Assembly: GCF_024347375.1 (NCBI RefSeq)
Contig: NZ_AP025470.1
Span: forward strand, 806,001-870,000
Direction: 5' to 3'
Length of the DNA: 64,000 nucleotides
Origin: Vibrio coralliirubri
GTDB lineage: Bacteria; Pseudomonadota; Gammaproteobacteria; Enterobacterales; Vibrionaceae
The position numbers were made by a program, and so were the translations under genes. Below, one piece after another: positions 20,727 to 31,642 of this stretch (positions are counted from its first letter, which is position 1; each line of letters begins with the position of its first letter). Under the pieces are notes generated by a model, which saw nothing but the letters and a program-made list of their open reading frames with translations, was not told where the DNA came from and searched no databases.

Positions 20727-21413
20727 TTACTCTTCTGCGTAACCGTGTTTACCTAATGCCTTACCGTCTAAGACAGCTTGCCCATTTAGCATTGATAAAC
20801 GATCTTCGGCGAACCATTTACAGACCATAGGGTAAATGCAGTGTTCTTGGGTAAGCACTCGGCTTGCCAGCATATCAGCATCATCATCTTCAAATACCGG
20901 TACCTTAGCCTGTAAGATCACCGGGCCACCATCAAGTTCTTCGGTCACAAAGTGGACACTAGTTCCGTGCTCTTTGTCTTGTGCATCAATGGCACGCTGG
21001 TGGGTGTGTAGGCCTGGGTATTTAGGCAACAGGGAAGGGTGGATGTTGACCATTTTACCCGCATAGTGACGAACAAACTCTGAACTCAGGATACGCATGT
21101 ATCCCGCAAGTACGATTAAATCGGGTTGGTATGCATCAATCTGAATCATCAATTCATGATCGAACTCTTCACGTGAACCAAAGTCTTTTGGATTCACTGA
21201 ATGTGCGTCAACACCTGCGGTTTTCGCTCGTTCTAATCCAAAAGCCTCTGCTTTGTTTGAGAAGACAGCCTTAACTGAAGCATCAATCATATTGCTATCA
21301 CAGGCATCCAAAATTGCCTGTAAGTTACTTCCGCTTCCTGAAACTAACACAACGATGTTTTTCTTAGAGTGACTGGTTTTATTTGAGTGATTGTTTTTCA
21401 TAGAGTGGGTCAT
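20727..21413 (-). CDS. purN: Phosphoribosylglycinamide formyltransferase
   Basis: A 228-residue GAR transformylase, the third step of purine synthesis, using 10-formyl-THF. Motifs are VLVSGSGSNLQAILDA, GYMRILS, MVNIHPSLLPKYPGLHTH (catalytic Asn-His pair) and the D-containing GTSVHFVTEELDGGPVI. The ATG used gives a basic Asn/Ser/Lys-rich N-terminal extension of about 18 residues before the usual NIVVLVSG start. A start nearer the domain is possible but no better ATG is present. It is downstream of purM, as in other gammaproteobacteria. Confidence 0.95.
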   Translation of the reverse strand: MTHSMKNNHSNKTSHSKKNIVVLVSGSGSNLQAILDACDSNMIDASVKAVFSNKAEAFGLERAKTAGVDAHSVNPKDFGSREEFDHELMIQIDAYQPDLIVLAGYMRILSSEFVRHYAGKMVNIHPSLLPKYPGLHTHQRAIDAQDKEHGTSVHFVTEELDGGPVILQAKVPVFEDDDADMLASRVLTQEHCIYPMVCKWFAEDRLSMLNGQAVLDGKALGKHGYAEE

Positions 21414-21482
21414 ACGATTGATTAACTGAACTGTTTACAATGTACCTACATAAACTAAGGTTTTCTGCGGGCTAAATAGCAA

Positions 21483-21506
21483 AATGAGGACCATTAGGTC
21501 CTCATT
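21483..21506 (-). terminator. Hairpin between purM and purN
   Basis: AATGAGGACC and GGTCCTCATT flank ATTA. On the purM strand it is followed by TTTGC. It could end or attenuate the purM transcript before purN. Confidence 0.6.
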
Positions 21507-21533
21507 GATTAACTAAGTAAGTGAGCGTATCAC

Positions 21534-22574
21534 TTATTTGATTTCAACTTGCTCTTCGCCAGCTTCAGCGTTTGCGATCTCACCGATAACCCAAGCGTTT
21601 TCGCCTTCAGCTTTCAGTAGTTCAACAGCAGCGTCTGCTTGATCTTTAGGTAGAGCAACAACTAGGCCTACACCACAGTTGAAAGTGCGGTACATTTCAA
21701 ATGTCTCCACGTTACCTTTCTCTTGTAGCCAGTTGAAGATAGCAGGCCATTCCCAGCTCTTGCCATCAATAACTGCTTTAGTACCTTCAGGAAGTACGCG
21801 TGGGATGTTTTCCCAGAAACCACCACCTGTGATGTGCGAGATAGCATGAATGTCATGCTCAGCAATCATCTTAAGTGCCGATTTGATGTAAATCTTAGTA
21901 GGTTCTAGTAGGTGCTCACCGATAGTGCGACCTTCTAGTTCTTCACTCTTATCAGCACCAGAAACTTCTAGAACTTTACGAATTAAAGAGTAACCGTTTG
22001 AGTGTGGACCACTTGAACCAACAGCGATAAGTGCGTCGCCTGCTGCTACTTTAGTGCCGTCAATGATGTCAGCTTTTTCTACAACACCAACACAGAAGCC
22101 AGCTACATCGTAGTCGTCGCCTTCGTACATGCCTGGCATTTCAGCAGTTTCACCACCGATTAGTGCACAGCCAGCTTGAACACAGCCTTCAGCAATACCA
22201 GAAACAACGTCTGCTGCTGTATCTACATCTAGCTTACCTGTTGCGTAGTAGTCTAGGAAGAATAGCGGCTCACCACCTTGAACGATTAAGTCGTTCACAC
22301 ACATTGCCACTAGGTCGATACCAATGGTGTCGTGTTTTTTCAGATCCAAAGCAAGGCGAAGTTTAGTACCAACACCATCAGTACCCGAAACAAGTACCGG
22401 CTCTTTGTATTTCGTTGGAAGTTCACATAGGGCGCCAAAGCCACCAATACCGCCCATTACTTCAGGGCGACGAGTGCGTTTAACAGCACCTTTGATACGG
22501 TCTACTAGTGCATTACCTGCGTCGATATCAACACCAGCGTCTTTGTAGCTTAGAGAAGAAGTATTACCACTCAC
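21534..22574 (-). CDS. purM: Phosphoribosylformylglycinamidine cyclo-ligase
   Basis: A 346-residue AIR synthetase, the fifth step of purine synthesis. Typical regions are [59 protein letters not shown] and [16 protein letters not shown]. Length is normal. A strong PurR box lies about 65 bp upstream of the start. It forms a unit with purN. Confidence 0.97.
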   Translation of the reverse strand: MSGNTSSLSYKDAGVDIDAGNALVDRIKGAVKRTRRPEVMGGIGGFGALCELPTKYKEPVLVSGTDGVGTKLRLALDLKKHDTIGIDLVAMCVNDLIVQGGEPLFFLDYYATGKLDVDTAADVVSGIAEGCVQAGCALIGGETAEMPGMYEGDDYDVAGFCVGVVEKADIIDGTKVAAGDALIAVGSSGPHSNGYSLIRKVLEVSGADKSEELEGRTIGEHLLEPTKIYIKSALKMIAEHDIHAISHITGGGFWENIPRVLPEGTKAVIDGKSWEWPAIFNWLQEKGNVETFEMYRTFNCGVGLVVALPKDQADAAVELLKAEGENAWVIGEIANAEAGEEQVEIK

Positions 22575-22639
22575 GGGATAGTCCTCGAACTTAAGTTGGA
22601 TGTGAAAACGGCGCTATTCTAACAGGGCTTGATTACCAA

Positions 22640-22655
22640 GAGCAAACGTTTGCGC
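22640..22655. promoter_or_regulatory. PurR operator upstream of purM
   Basis: GAGCAAACGTTTGCGC contains the perfect 12-bp palindromic core GCAAACGTTTGC of the PurR consensus. It sits between divergent purM and upp, on the purM promoter side, so purine repression of purMN is predicted. Confidence 0.88.
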
Positions 22656-22743
22656 GGTTTTTTTTATTAGAATAAAGATTCTGAAATAACCTTAGAGTTC
22701 GTGTATAATCTACAGGTTTGTTTAAATATTGCCGGAGTTGGAA

Positions 22744-23370
22744 ATGAAAGTTGTTGAAGTGAAACACCCGCTAGTAAAACATAAAATTGGCCTGATGCGT
22801 GAAGGTGAGATTAGCACTAAGCGTTTTCGTGAGCTAGCGACAGAAGTGGGTAGCCTTCTAACATACGAAGCGACATCAGACTTTGAAACTGAGCGTGTGA
22901 CGATTAACGGTTGGAACGGTCCAGTAGAAGTTGACCAAATTAAAGGTAAAAAAGTAACTGTAGTGCCAATCCTACGTGCTGGTCTAGGCATGATGGACGG
23001 CGTTCTTGAGCACATCCCAAGTGCACGTATCAGCGTTGTTGGTATCTACCGTGACGAAGAAACGCTTGAGCCAGTACCATACTTCAACAAGCTTGCATCT
23101 AACATCGATGAGCGTATTGCTCTAGTGGTAGACCCAATGCTTGCGACAGGTGGTTCTATGATCGCGACTATCGACCTGATGAAAGAGAAAGGTTGTAAGC
23201 ACTTTAAGATTCTTGTGCTTGTTGCTGCTCCTGAAGGTATCGCTGCTCTAGAAAAAGCGCACCCAGATGTTGAGCTTTACACGGCTGCAATCGATGAGAA
23301 GCTAAACGACAAGGGCTACATTGTTCCTGGTCTTGGCGATGCTGGTGATAAGATCTTCGGTACTAAGTAA
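22744..23370 (+). CDS. upp: Uracil phosphoribosyltransferase
   Basis: A 208-residue enzyme making UMP from uracil and PRPP. ATG 22744 ([16 protein letters not shown]) matches the family; the TTG-initiated longer frame is rejected. The PRPP loop is [11 protein letters not shown] near residue 130, and the uracil-binding region [13 protein letters not shown] is at the C-terminus. A good -10 (TATAAT at 22704-22709) lies 34 bp upstream. A convergent uracil permease gene follows. Confidence 0.97.
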   Translation: MKVVEVKHPLVKHKIGLMREGEISTKRFRELATEVGSLLTYEATSDFETERVTINGWNGPVEVDQIKGKKVTVVPILRAGLGMMDGVLEHIPSARISVVGIYRDEETLEPVPYFNKLASNIDERIALVVDPMLATGGSMIATIDLMKEKGCKHFKILVLVAAPEGIAALEKAHPDVELYTAAIDEKLNDKGYIVPGLGDAGDKIFGTK

Positions 23371-23431
23371 TTCGGTTTCAGCTTAAGTGACTCTAAACAG
23401 TTCCTTAACTTGTTGAATTAACCGTATTAAT

Positions 23432-23465
23432 AAAAAGGGAGAGCATTCGATGCTCTCCCTTTTTT
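23432..23465. terminator. Bidirectional terminator upp/uraA
   Basis: AAAAAGGGAGAGCAT and ATGCTCTCCCTTTTT pair around TCG, between two convergent genes. Confidence 0.92.
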
Positions 23466-23511
23466 GATCTTGTTAGGTTGTGATTCTTTTGAATCTAGCC
23501 TTATCGATTCA

Positions 23512-24750
23512 TTAATCGATTTGAGCTTTATCTACCACAGTGTTGTCACCTAGCTCATCTGGAAGTACTAGGTTGAGTAGAATCGCTACGATGCCACATA
23601 AGCTTACGCCCTGTAGGCTAAAGTCGCCGATGCCAAATGCCATGCCGCCAATACCAAATACTAAGGTAATGCCCACAATCACAAGGTTGCGTGATTTGTG
23701 CAGGTCAACTTTGTTTTGAATTAGAGTATTCAAGCCTACGGTTGCGATAGAACCAAACAGTAGAATCATGATGCCGCCCATTACAGGAACCGGAATCGTT
23801 TGAAGTAGTGCGCCTAGCTTACCGACCAATGCAAGAACGATAGCTGTTACAGCAGCCCAAGTCATGATCACTGGGTTGAATGCTTTGGTCAGCATTACTG
23901 CGCCTGTTACTTCACTGTACGTCGTGTTTGGTGGCGCGCCCAGCATAGAAGCCGCAATTGTTGCCACACCGTCACCAGTAATTGTGCGGTGTAGGCCTGG
24001 CTTCTTAAGGTAGTCTTTACCGGTCACGTTAGAGATAGCAAGCATGTCGCCTACGTGCTCAACAGCAGGTGCAATCGCAACAAATACCATAAAGAAGATA
24101 GCGTTGATGTTGAACTCTGGCGCTGTGAAGTTTGGCAGAGCTAACCAAGATGCTTGAGCTACTGGTGTGAAGTCGACTGCACCATAAACCAAGCTAGTGA
24201 TGTAACCCGCAACAATACCACCGAAGATTGGCAGTAATTTAAGGAAGCCTTTAGAGAACACACTGATGACAATGGTCACTAACAGTGAAATCGAAGAGAT
24301 CCACAGTGCAGCGTCTGCATCAACAAGCTGAACCGCGCCATCGCCTGTCTTACCTAGCGCCATGTTAACGGCAACAGGCGCAAGGCCTAAACCGATAACC
24401 ATGATCACAGGGCCAACAACGACCGGTGGAAGCAGTTTATGGATGAAGCCAACGCCACGAACTTTAATTAACGCGCCCATTAGTACATACACAACACCCG
24501 CCGCCATAAGGCCGCCCATGGTTGCACCTACACCCCAAGTTTGAATACCAAACATGATAGGCGCGATGAATGCGAAAGAAGACGCTAAGAAGATTGGCAC
24601 TGAACGGCGTGTAATAAGTTGGAATAAAAGGGTACCGATACCTGCGCCAAAGAGTGCAACGTTAGGATCAAGTCCTGTTAGTAGCGGCACGAGTACAAGC
24701 GCACCAAAAGCTACGAACAGCATTTGCGCACCTTGCAAAGCATTTTTCAT
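23512..24750 (-). CDS. uraA: Uracil/xanthine permease family transporter
   Basis: A 412-residue NCS2-family transporter with about 14 hydrophobic segments. Family motifs include the KVRGVGFIHKLLPPVVVGPVI region and FVAIAPAVEHVGDMLAIS with conserved Glu and His, then GAPPNTTYSEVTGAV. Location convergent with upp supports uracil:proton symport. Confidence 0.92.
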   Translation of the reverse strand: MKNALQGAQMLFVAFGALVLVPLLTGLDPNVALFGAGIGTLLFQLITRRSVPIFLASSFAFIAPIMFGIQTWGVGATMGGLMAAGVVYVLMGALIKVRGVGFIHKLLPPVVVGPVIMVIGLGLAPVAVNMALGKTGDGAVQLVDADAALWISSISLLVTIVISVFSKGFLKLLPIFGGIVAGYITSLVYGAVDFTPVAQASWLALPNFTAPEFNINAIFFMVFVAIAPAVEHVGDMLAISNVTGKDYLKKPGLHRTITGDGVATIAASMLGAPPNTTYSEVTGAVMLTKAFNPVIMTWAAVTAIVLALVGKLGALLQTIPVPVMGGIMILLFGSIATVGLNTLIQNKVDLHKSRNLVIVGITLVFGIGGMAFGIGDFSLQGVSLCGIVAILLNLVLPDELGDNTVVDKAQID

Positions 24751-25028
24751 GATATGTCCTTAAAAATGGTCGTTATATGAAAAGTGAAAAATAAAATTCG
24801 CGGGATTCTATCACTTAGCAATCGATTGCTACACCTGATAGATCAAATTTATTTATCTTAGTGATGTTTTATATCCATCTAAGCCCTAGAAATTCAGCTT
24901 ATAAGTGAGCGATTTATCATGGCCAGGTGATATTTTGTGGTTATTAAACACAGTGGGCGCTAACGACCTTGCCCCTCAATCCATAGTTGCTTATCATCTA
25001 GGCACAAGATTTGAATATTAGGATCAGT

Positions 25029-26282
25029 ATGCGCTACATAGCATTGTTGTTGATGGGACTATTAGCCTCTCCGAGTTATGCCTTAACTCAAGTAGATATT
25101 TTTAGTGCTGAAGTTGCGATTAACGCTGAAGACAAACAGCCAGAACAAGTGGCAAGAAATACAGGTATGGAGCAGGTATTGATACGTGCGACTGGCCAAA
25201 CTGATGTCGCTTCGAATGAGACGATTCAAAAGGCGATGCGCAAGAGTTCGCAGTACATGTCTCAAATGAGTTTTGGCGAAAGCAATGACCAATCAACATT
25301 GCGTATGCGTTTTAACGGTGCTCAAATCCGTTCTCTACTGACTCAAGCACAGTTACCTTACTGGCCTGATACGCGTTCAAACATCCTTGTTTGGCTGGTG
25401 GAAGAGGACAACTACGACAAGAACATCGTATGGGAACACTCTAACTCACAGTTGGCCGCTGGCTTACAAGCGAACGCAAAAGAGCGTGGCTTGCCTCTAA
25501 CGCTGCCTGTGGGTGACTTTGACGATATTACCGGTATTGCGACTTCTGATTTGTGGGGCAGCTTTGTTACGCCAATCAGTAAAGCGAGTCAGCGTTACCC
25601 TGTTGATGCTGTGCTGGTGATAAAGGCTCAATCTTCAGGCCTACGTTGGGCTCTATACGATCAAAAGCCAAGTCAATTGACGAGCGCACCAACATCGCCT
25701 GTAAGTGGTTCTTTATCAGGTAACAGCGCAACGACTTCTAAGAAGTTAGTCGACCAAATCAGTAACTACTACGCAGGCAAAAGTGCTGTGACGGTAGCGA
25801 GTGAGTCATCAGAATCGATTTTAACGCAGTTTATTAGCCTGAATAATGCTCAAGACTTCTTCCAGTTGGAGAACGCACTTAAGCGTCTAAACTCGGTGGC
25901 AAGCCTAGATATTCTGAAGATTCAGAACAACGAAGTGACTTTCCGAATTCACTTATTGTCGACTCAACAAGAGTTTGAGCAAGAAGTAGCAAGTATTCGC
26001 CAAGTTGCGAAGGTTGAAGAATCTTACATTGAGCCTGAAGTGAGTCCTGAATTTGAAACTCAAGACAACACAATGTCTGTCGGTGATGATTCAACAGACG
26101 CTGCTGAAGTCGTTGGTGACGAAACTGACTCAGGCGTACAAGTGATTAAGGGCAACGAGGTATCTGAGGATGCTGAGCTAACGCCTGACGCAACGTTAGA
26201 GGATTCTAGTACAGAAGATCTAACCATCACTGCGCCAGTGCATGCTAAGCCAAGCTTGGTCTACGAGTGGGTTCGCTCATAA
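25029..26282 (+). CDS. DUF2066 domain protein
   Basis: A 417-residue exported protein. ATG 25029 directly precedes a signal peptide (MRYIALLLMGLLASPSYA), and the TTG 18 bp upstream is rejected. The body matches my memory of DUF2066 proteins that neighbour purM/hda/uraA in gammaproteobacteria (VDIFSAEVAI near the start, WLVEEDNYD). The last ~80 residues are acidic and low in complexity (Glu/Asp/Thr/Val rich). Function is unknown. Confidence 0.75.
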   Translation: MRYIALLLMGLLASPSYALTQVDIFSAEVAINAEDKQPEQVARNTGMEQVLIRATGQTDVASNETIQKAMRKSSQYMSQMSFGESNDQSTLRMRFNGAQIRSLLTQAQLPYWPDTRSNILVWLVEEDNYDKNIVWEHSNSQLAAGLQANAKERGLPLTLPVGDFDDITGIATSDLWGSFVTPISKASQRYPVDAVLVIKAQSSGLRWALYDQKPSQLTSAPTSPVSGSLSGNSATTSKKLVDQISNYYAGKSAVTVASESSESILTQFISLNNAQDFFQLENALKRLNSVASLDILKIQNNEVTFRIHLLSTQQEFEQEVASIRQVAKVEESYIEPEVSPEFETQDNTMSVGDDSTDAAEVVGDETDSGVQVIKGNEVSEDAELTPDATLEDSSTEDLTITAPVHAKPSLVYEWVRS

Positions 26283-26318
26283 TTGTCAGCTGACATGACT
26301 GATTGAAATGAAAACATG

Positions 26319-26355
26319 AAAAAAGCCCTGCAAGAGCAATCTTGCAGGGCTTTTT
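26319..26355 (+). terminator. Terminator after DUF2066 gene
   Basis: AAAAAAGCCCTGCAAG pairs with CTTGCAGGGCTTTTT around AGCAAT. It also faces the convergent DUF2069 gene. Confidence 0.92.
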
Positions 26356-26393
26356 GTTTATTAAGCGGTCTGTTTAAAAGCATGGGTTCAATA

Positions 26394-27427
<1,034 letters not shown>

Positions 27428-27778
27428 TTACAGAATCTCTAGCACTTGCTCTGGTGGACGACCAATCTTTGCTTTGTTGTTCGCGACAACGACTGGGCGC
27501 TCAAACAGTTTTGGATTGGTTGCCATCGCAGCGAAAAGATCTTCATCAGTAACCGAAGCATCACCAAGGTTTGCTTCTTTGTAGTCCGCTTCTTTGGTGC
27601 GCATCATGTCGCGAACACTCTCAAAACCAAGCTGAGTGAACAGTACTTTCAGCTGTTCAACTGTTAACGGAGTGTCTAGGTATTTGATTACCTCTGGCTG
27701 TACGCCGTTTTCCTGAAGCACTTCTAGAGTTTGACGGCTCTTTGAGCAGCGTGGGTTATGATAAATCACGACAGACAT
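27428..27778 (-). CDS. ArsC-family reductase (YfgD-like)
   Basis: A 116-residue thioredoxin-fold protein with the N-terminal YHNPRCSKSRQTLEVL Cys motif and the PVVVANNKAKIGRPPEQVL C-terminus typical of glutaredoxin-dependent arsenate reductases of the YfgD branch. No ars operon surrounds it. Next to bepA (yfgC) it parallels E. coli yfgCD, so arsenate reduction is a family-level guess. Confidence 0.85.
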   Translation of the reverse strand: MSVVIYHNPRCSKSRQTLEVLQENGVQPEVIKYLDTPLTVEQLKVLFTQLGFESVRDMMRTKEADYKEANLGDASVTDEDLFAAMATNPKLFERPVVVANNKAKIGRPPEQVLEIL

Positions 27779-27900
27779 GGTTCTTCCTCATTATTATTTT
27801 TGATTTAATTGTTTAGCTGAAGCCACCAGAGGTGACTTCTTTTTTGTGTACAGTTGAGCTTTCTTTTTATTCTGGTAACGAGCTGTTATCAGTAAACATA

Positions 27901-29355
27901 TTATTGTAGCGACAAGAAGCGTTCTCGTTGAATCATCAGCTGATCAATTCGAGCGTCGTAGCGTGCTTGTTTTAGGCTTCCTAATTCTGCGATTTGGCTT
28001 GCTTGCGTGTAGTACTGAATCGCTTTGTTCCAGTTGGCTTGCAATGCCAAAATTTCTGCACGAGCAGCCAGTTCTTCGTCGCTGTTACCAAGGCTCGTAT
28101 TTACTTTTGAAAGTAAGTGCCAGCCATTGGTGTCATTCGGGTTATCGTGCGTGTAACGTTGCAATACGCGAACCGCTTCTTGTAGATCTTCATTTTCAAT
28201 CAGTGCGTTGGCGTAGTTAATGGTCAGAACCGGGTTGTTTGGTTGACGAACCAGTGCCGATTTAAGTTCTTTAATTGCAACCTCAGGCTGTTTCTTCTCG
28301 ATGTGCAGATCCGAAATAGCATCTAGATAAAATAGGTTAGTTGGGTCGCTGTTAATCAGCTTGTTCAGAATCGGCTCTGCTTTGTCTAATTTTTTAGAGT
28401 CTAGGTAAACCAGTGCTTGGCCATATTCTAATGATGGAACCAAAGCTTTAGGGGCTTTCTTCAGCTGGCGCTCAAACCAATCAAGAGCAGCATCATTATT
28501 GATGCCAGCATAGCGAGCAACAATGCGGGCTCTTGCTAGGTGGTAGTCCAGAGACGGAGCCAGTTTCAGTGGCGGGTAACTACGAGCACGAGCACGTGAA
28601 TCGGTAATTCGGTCTTCTGGTAATGGGTGAGTCAGTAGCATTGGCGGTGGTGTGCTCGCATAGCGATATTCATCAGCCAAACGGCCAAAGAAACGTGGCA
28701 TGGCATTCACATCAAACCCAGCTTTTGCTAGCGTGTTGATGCCAAAGCGGTCGGCTTCTTTTTCATTACTACGGGTGTAGTTGATTTGGCTTTGCATATT
28801 ACCCGCAGTCGTTGCCGTTAGGGCTGCAATGCCGGCTTCAGGAGCTGCAATTGCCAGTAATACAGAGGCTGCTAGTGCTGCAATGGTTGCTGGTGAACGG
28901 CGAGCTTGATCTTCCATACTACGTGCTAAGTGACGTTGGGTTACGTGCGCGATTTCGTGCGCTAATACAGAAGCCAGTTCACTTTCAGATTGTGCATGCA
29001 GGAACAGACCTGAGTGCAAAGCAACGTAACCACCAAAGAAAGCAAAGGCGTTGATGTTGCGGTCACGGATCATAAAGAACTGGAAAGGTGTCTTTACATC
29101 ATTTGCGTTCGCGACCAGACGATGGCCAAGCGTATCAATATACAGGTTTAGAACTGGGTCGTTTACGATAGGCTGGCTACTTCTGATGATACGCATGTAG
29201 GCATCACCATAGATAAGCTCTTGGTCGATAGTGAGTGTGCCGCCAGCAGCGGTACCGATATCTGGTAGCTCCAAACTATTGGCATTCGCCATAGTTGGGG
29301 TGCTTAATGTGGCTGCGATGCATAAGCAAGCAATTGAGCGAGCGCGTTTAAACAT
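27901..29355 (-). CDS. bepA: Periplasmic metalloprotease/chaperone BepA
   Basis: A 484-residue exported M48 protease acting on outer-membrane protein assembly and LptD maturation. There is a signal peptide ending TMANA, then the zinc motif LAHEIAHVTQRH near residue 137 with the third ligand in NEKEADRFG. A C-terminal TPR region runs from about residue 310 to 480. Family assignment is secure, and the adjacent yfgD-like gene supports it. Confidence 0.93.
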   Translation of the reverse strand: MFKRARSIACLCIAATLSTPTMANANSLELPDIGTAAGGTLTIDQELIYGDAYMRIIRSSQPIVNDPVLNLYIDTLGHRLVANANDVKTPFQFFMIRDRNINAFAFFGGYVALHSGLFLHAQSESELASVLAHEIAHVTQRHLARSMEDQARRSPATIAALAASVLLAIAAPEAGIAALTATTAGNMQSQINYTRSNEKEADRFGINTLAKAGFDVNAMPRFFGRLADEYRYASTPPPMLLTHPLPEDRITDSRARARSYPPLKLAPSLDYHLARARIVARYAGINNDAALDWFERQLKKAPKALVPSLEYGQALVYLDSKKLDKAEPILNKLINSDPTNLFYLDAISDLHIEKKQPEVAIKELKSALVRQPNNPVLTINYANALIENEDLQEAVRVLQRYTHDNPNDTNGWHLLSKVNTSLGNSDEELAARAEILALQANWNKAIQYYTQASQIAELGSLKQARYDARIDQLMIQRERFLSLQ

Positions 29356-29533
29356 ATTAGTCAGTAATACTCCGTTTCTTCTGACAGTAAGACAAGTGCA
29401 ATGGAAATTGGTTCTTTATCTGATTTAACCTTTGCCAAGTGCGTGCGCTATCATGAAGGAAGATGAATGAATGATGGCGCGTTTTCAAAAACAGATTACA
29501 ATACGACCCTTATAATAAGCATCGAGCTCAAGA

Positions 29534-29773
29534 ATGACACCTAATATTCTAGATTTACGCCAAGAGCGCTGTCCAATGGCGCTATTATTAGCCAAGCGTC
29601 ACAGTGTAAAGTTAGAAGTAGGGCAGTCATTGTCAATTTATGTGTCTGATAACAGCTCGATGAAAGATATTGTTACTTATTTGTCTAAGCAAGCCTATGA
29701 TGTCATCGCTGAGGTTTGCTCTAATTACCATCATCTCCTCGTCACTAAAAAGGAATTGCAGTCAGATGCTTGA
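29534..29773 (+). CDS. TusA/SirA-like sulfurtransferase-family protein
   Basis: A 79-residue TusA-fold protein. The characteristic Cys is in LRQERCPMALLLAKR, but the usual CPxP is CPMA here, so the second proline is missing. Its stop overlaps the perM start by 8 bp (translational coupling). The family delivers sulfur or senses redox state; the role here is unknown. Confidence 0.8.
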   Translation: MTPNILDLRQERCPMALLLAKRHSVKLEVGQSLSIYVSDNSSMKDIVTYLSKQAYDVIAEVCSNYHHLLVTKKELQSDA

Positions 29774-30842
29774 AATGGTCAATCGTTGGTATAAACGACG
29801 TTTCTCTGATCCCCATGCTGTCAGTTTGGTTGCCATCATTCTCTTCGGCTTTATTACGATCTACTTCTTTGGTCACCTAATTGCGCCACTCTTGGTTGCA
29901 ATTGTGTTGGCTTATTTGCTTGAGTGGCCTGTTACCCAACTTCAAAGACTCGGCGTTCCAAGAACGCCCTCGGTGATGTTGGTGATCATGATGTTCTTTA
30001 GCGTGATGCTACTTGCGATCTTTGGCTTGGTACCAACTATTTGGGAACAAGTGGGTAACCTAATCAATGACATCCCAAGCATGTATGGCAGCTTACAAAA
30101 TTTCATCGCGACGATCCCTGAACGCTACCCAGAACTAGCCAACCTGCAGATCGTTGAGTCCATTATGTCTAACGCCAAGAACAAAGCGTTAGGTTTTGGT
30201 GAAAGTGTTGTCAAAGGTTCTCTTGCTTCTCTTGTGAGCTTAGCGACCTTGGCGGTTTACTTGATTCTTGTACCACTGCTTATCTTCTTCTTGTTAAAAG
30301 ACAAAGAAGAGATGATCAGAATGGCGAGCGGTGTACTTCCTCGAAATCGTCGTTTAGCGACCAAAGTATGGGAAGAGATGAACCAGCAAATCTCGAACTA
30401 CATTCGCGGTAAGGTTCTCGAGATTTTAATCGTTGGTGGTGTCAGTTATGTAACCTTCGCGATTTTGGATCTGCGTTATTCAGTCTTGTTGGCTGTCGCG
30501 GTTGGTTTCTCGGTACTGATCCCTTATATCGGTGCGGCAGCTGTGACTGTGCCAGTAGCGATTGTTGGCCTGTTCCAGTGGGGATTAGAGCCCCAGTTTT
30601 ACTGGTTGCTTCTCGCTTACGGTATTATCCAAGCGCTAGATGGTAACGTGCTCGTTCCTGTTCTTTTCTCTGAAGCGGTGAACCTGCACCCAGTGGCCAT
30701 TATTGTCGCCGTGTTAGTGTTTGGTGGACTGTGGGGATTCTGGGGCGTGTTCTTTGCGATCCCGTTGGCAACGCTAGTTAAGGCGGTTTGGAATGCCTTA
30801 CCGAGTCACGCATTAGACGATGACCCTGAACATCAAAAGTAA
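29766..30842 (+). CDS. perM: PerM/AI-2E-family membrane transporter
   Basis: A 358-residue protein with about eight transmembrane segments. ATG 29766 (MLEMVNRWYKRRF) was chosen; the longer frame lies inside the TusA-like gene. Family features include the N-terminal FGHLIAPLLVAIVLAYLLEWPV and the C-terminal GGLWGFWGVFFAIPLATLVKAV. In vibrios perM precedes bcp, and here it is followed by the bcp remnant. The substrate is uncertain. Confidence 0.9.
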   Translation: MLEMVNRWYKRRFSDPHAVSLVAIILFGFITIYFFGHLIAPLLVAIVLAYLLEWPVTQLQRLGVPRTPSVMLVIMMFFSVMLLAIFGLVPTIWEQVGNLINDIPSMYGSLQNFIATIPERYPELANLQIVESIMSNAKNKALGFGESVVKGSLASLVSLATLAVYLILVPLLIFFLLKDKEEMIRMASGVLPRNRRLATKVWEEMNQQISNYIRGKVLEILIVGGVSYVTFAILDLRYSVLLAVAVGFSVLIPYIGAAAVTVPVAIVGLFQWGLEPQFYWLLLAYGIIQALDGNVLVPVLFSEAVNLHPVAIIVAVLVFGGLWGFWGVFFAIPLATLVKAVWNALPSHALDDDPEHQK

Positions 30843-30857
30843 TTGATCTTGTTATAG

Positions 30858-30892
30858 AAAAAGGCCGAACATCCATGATGTTCGGCCTTTTT
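30858..30892 (+). terminator. Terminator after perM
   Basis: AAGGCCGAACATC and GATGTTCGGCCTT form a perfect 13-bp stem with A5 before it and T5 after it. Confidence 0.93.
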
Positions 30893-30978
30893 GCTCTTAG
30901 CTTAATAATTAGCTTAATGAGTGCTGCTTTTGCCTTAGAGAGTGTTGAATCTAAGTCATTAACTCACTCAAATCGCCC

Positions 30979-31116
30979 TTAAGCTTCTTGATTGAAGTAA
31001 TCTAGAACCACTTCGTGGTGAGTCTTAGTCTTGAACTTGTTGAAGACATGTTCAATCTGACCTTCTTCATCAATTAGGAAGCTAATACGGTGTAGACCAT
31101 CGTATACCTTACCCAT
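30979..31116 (-). pseudogene. bcp: bcp 3' fragment (left flank of island)
   Basis: The minus strand encodes 45 codons and a stop: MGKVYDGLHRISFLIDEEG..., ending HHEVVLDYFNQEA. This is the C-terminal third of the thioredoxin-dependent peroxidase Bcp. The other 111 codons are at the far end of the island (61018-61362). Placed together they give 156 residues with the family sequence KKF-MGK intact across the join. The fragment begins exactly where the island starts and has no promoter or start of its own other than the internal Met. Confidence 0.92.
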
Positions 31117-31117
31117 G

Positions 31118-31146
31118 AGTTCATACCCTTGGAAATCTTTTTAGAC
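31118..31146. repeat. Left island terminal repeat / attL region
   Basis: Read on the minus strand the end is AAAAAGATTTCCAAGGGT followed by ATGAACTC and then bcp. The right end on the plus strand reads AAAAATTATTCAAGGGT followed by GAATTTC and then bcp. These are imperfect inverted terminal repeats sharing AAAAA and CAAGGGT. This is the probable recombinase core site. Confidence 0.65.
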
Positions 31147-31642
31147 TCAACTTTTGACAATTTTTAATAAACTCTATATTTAACAGTGAGTTAGTTTGGT
31201 AATTTCTCTTTTTGAACCTCAATTATAGTAGTTGTCATAATTTTTTGTAAATCGGGCTGATTTTGACGCTTTTCCAAGCGCAAACTTGTCATAAAAACTA
31301 AGGCGTTGCTATAAGTTGAAGTTGATAGTCATTACGATGGGATCACTTGGTGATCACATGTACACTTGTCACTCAACTCGCTTTTGGACATTTCTGAGTA
31401 ATGAACCATACAGAGCCCTGATTTTTCGGATTACTTCTAGTATTGCAACTATGTAACCAGCCTACATGTGACAGGCCAAGTTCCCTTATTCACTACAGTT
31501 ACTGATATCATGCTGAAAAGAATTTGATATCTCTGATTTTAGTGTGTGAAATTTGGTACGAGTTTCCTGTATTATCTCCATAAAGTATCGAAGAAGTACC
31601 TCGGGCGCTCCTAGTACTCAGCGCTCTAGTATAGAAGCTATT
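31147..31642. other. Left-end non-coding region of island
   Basis: About 500 bp without a convincing gene. It contains the octamer TGTCATAA at 31233-31240 and 31287-31294, also found twice at the right end, and several TTGTCA-like variants. A TTGACA at 31154-31159 could be a -35 element. The promoter of the following two-gene unit must lie in its last part. An in-frame TTG at 31553 extends the next ORF but lacks a ribosome site and family similarity. Confidence 0.5.

Noticed and set aside
31553..31642. TTG-initiated extension of the DAC-like protein
   Set aside because: No ribosome site before the TTG, and the extra 30 residues are unlike the fold; ATG 31643 is preferred.
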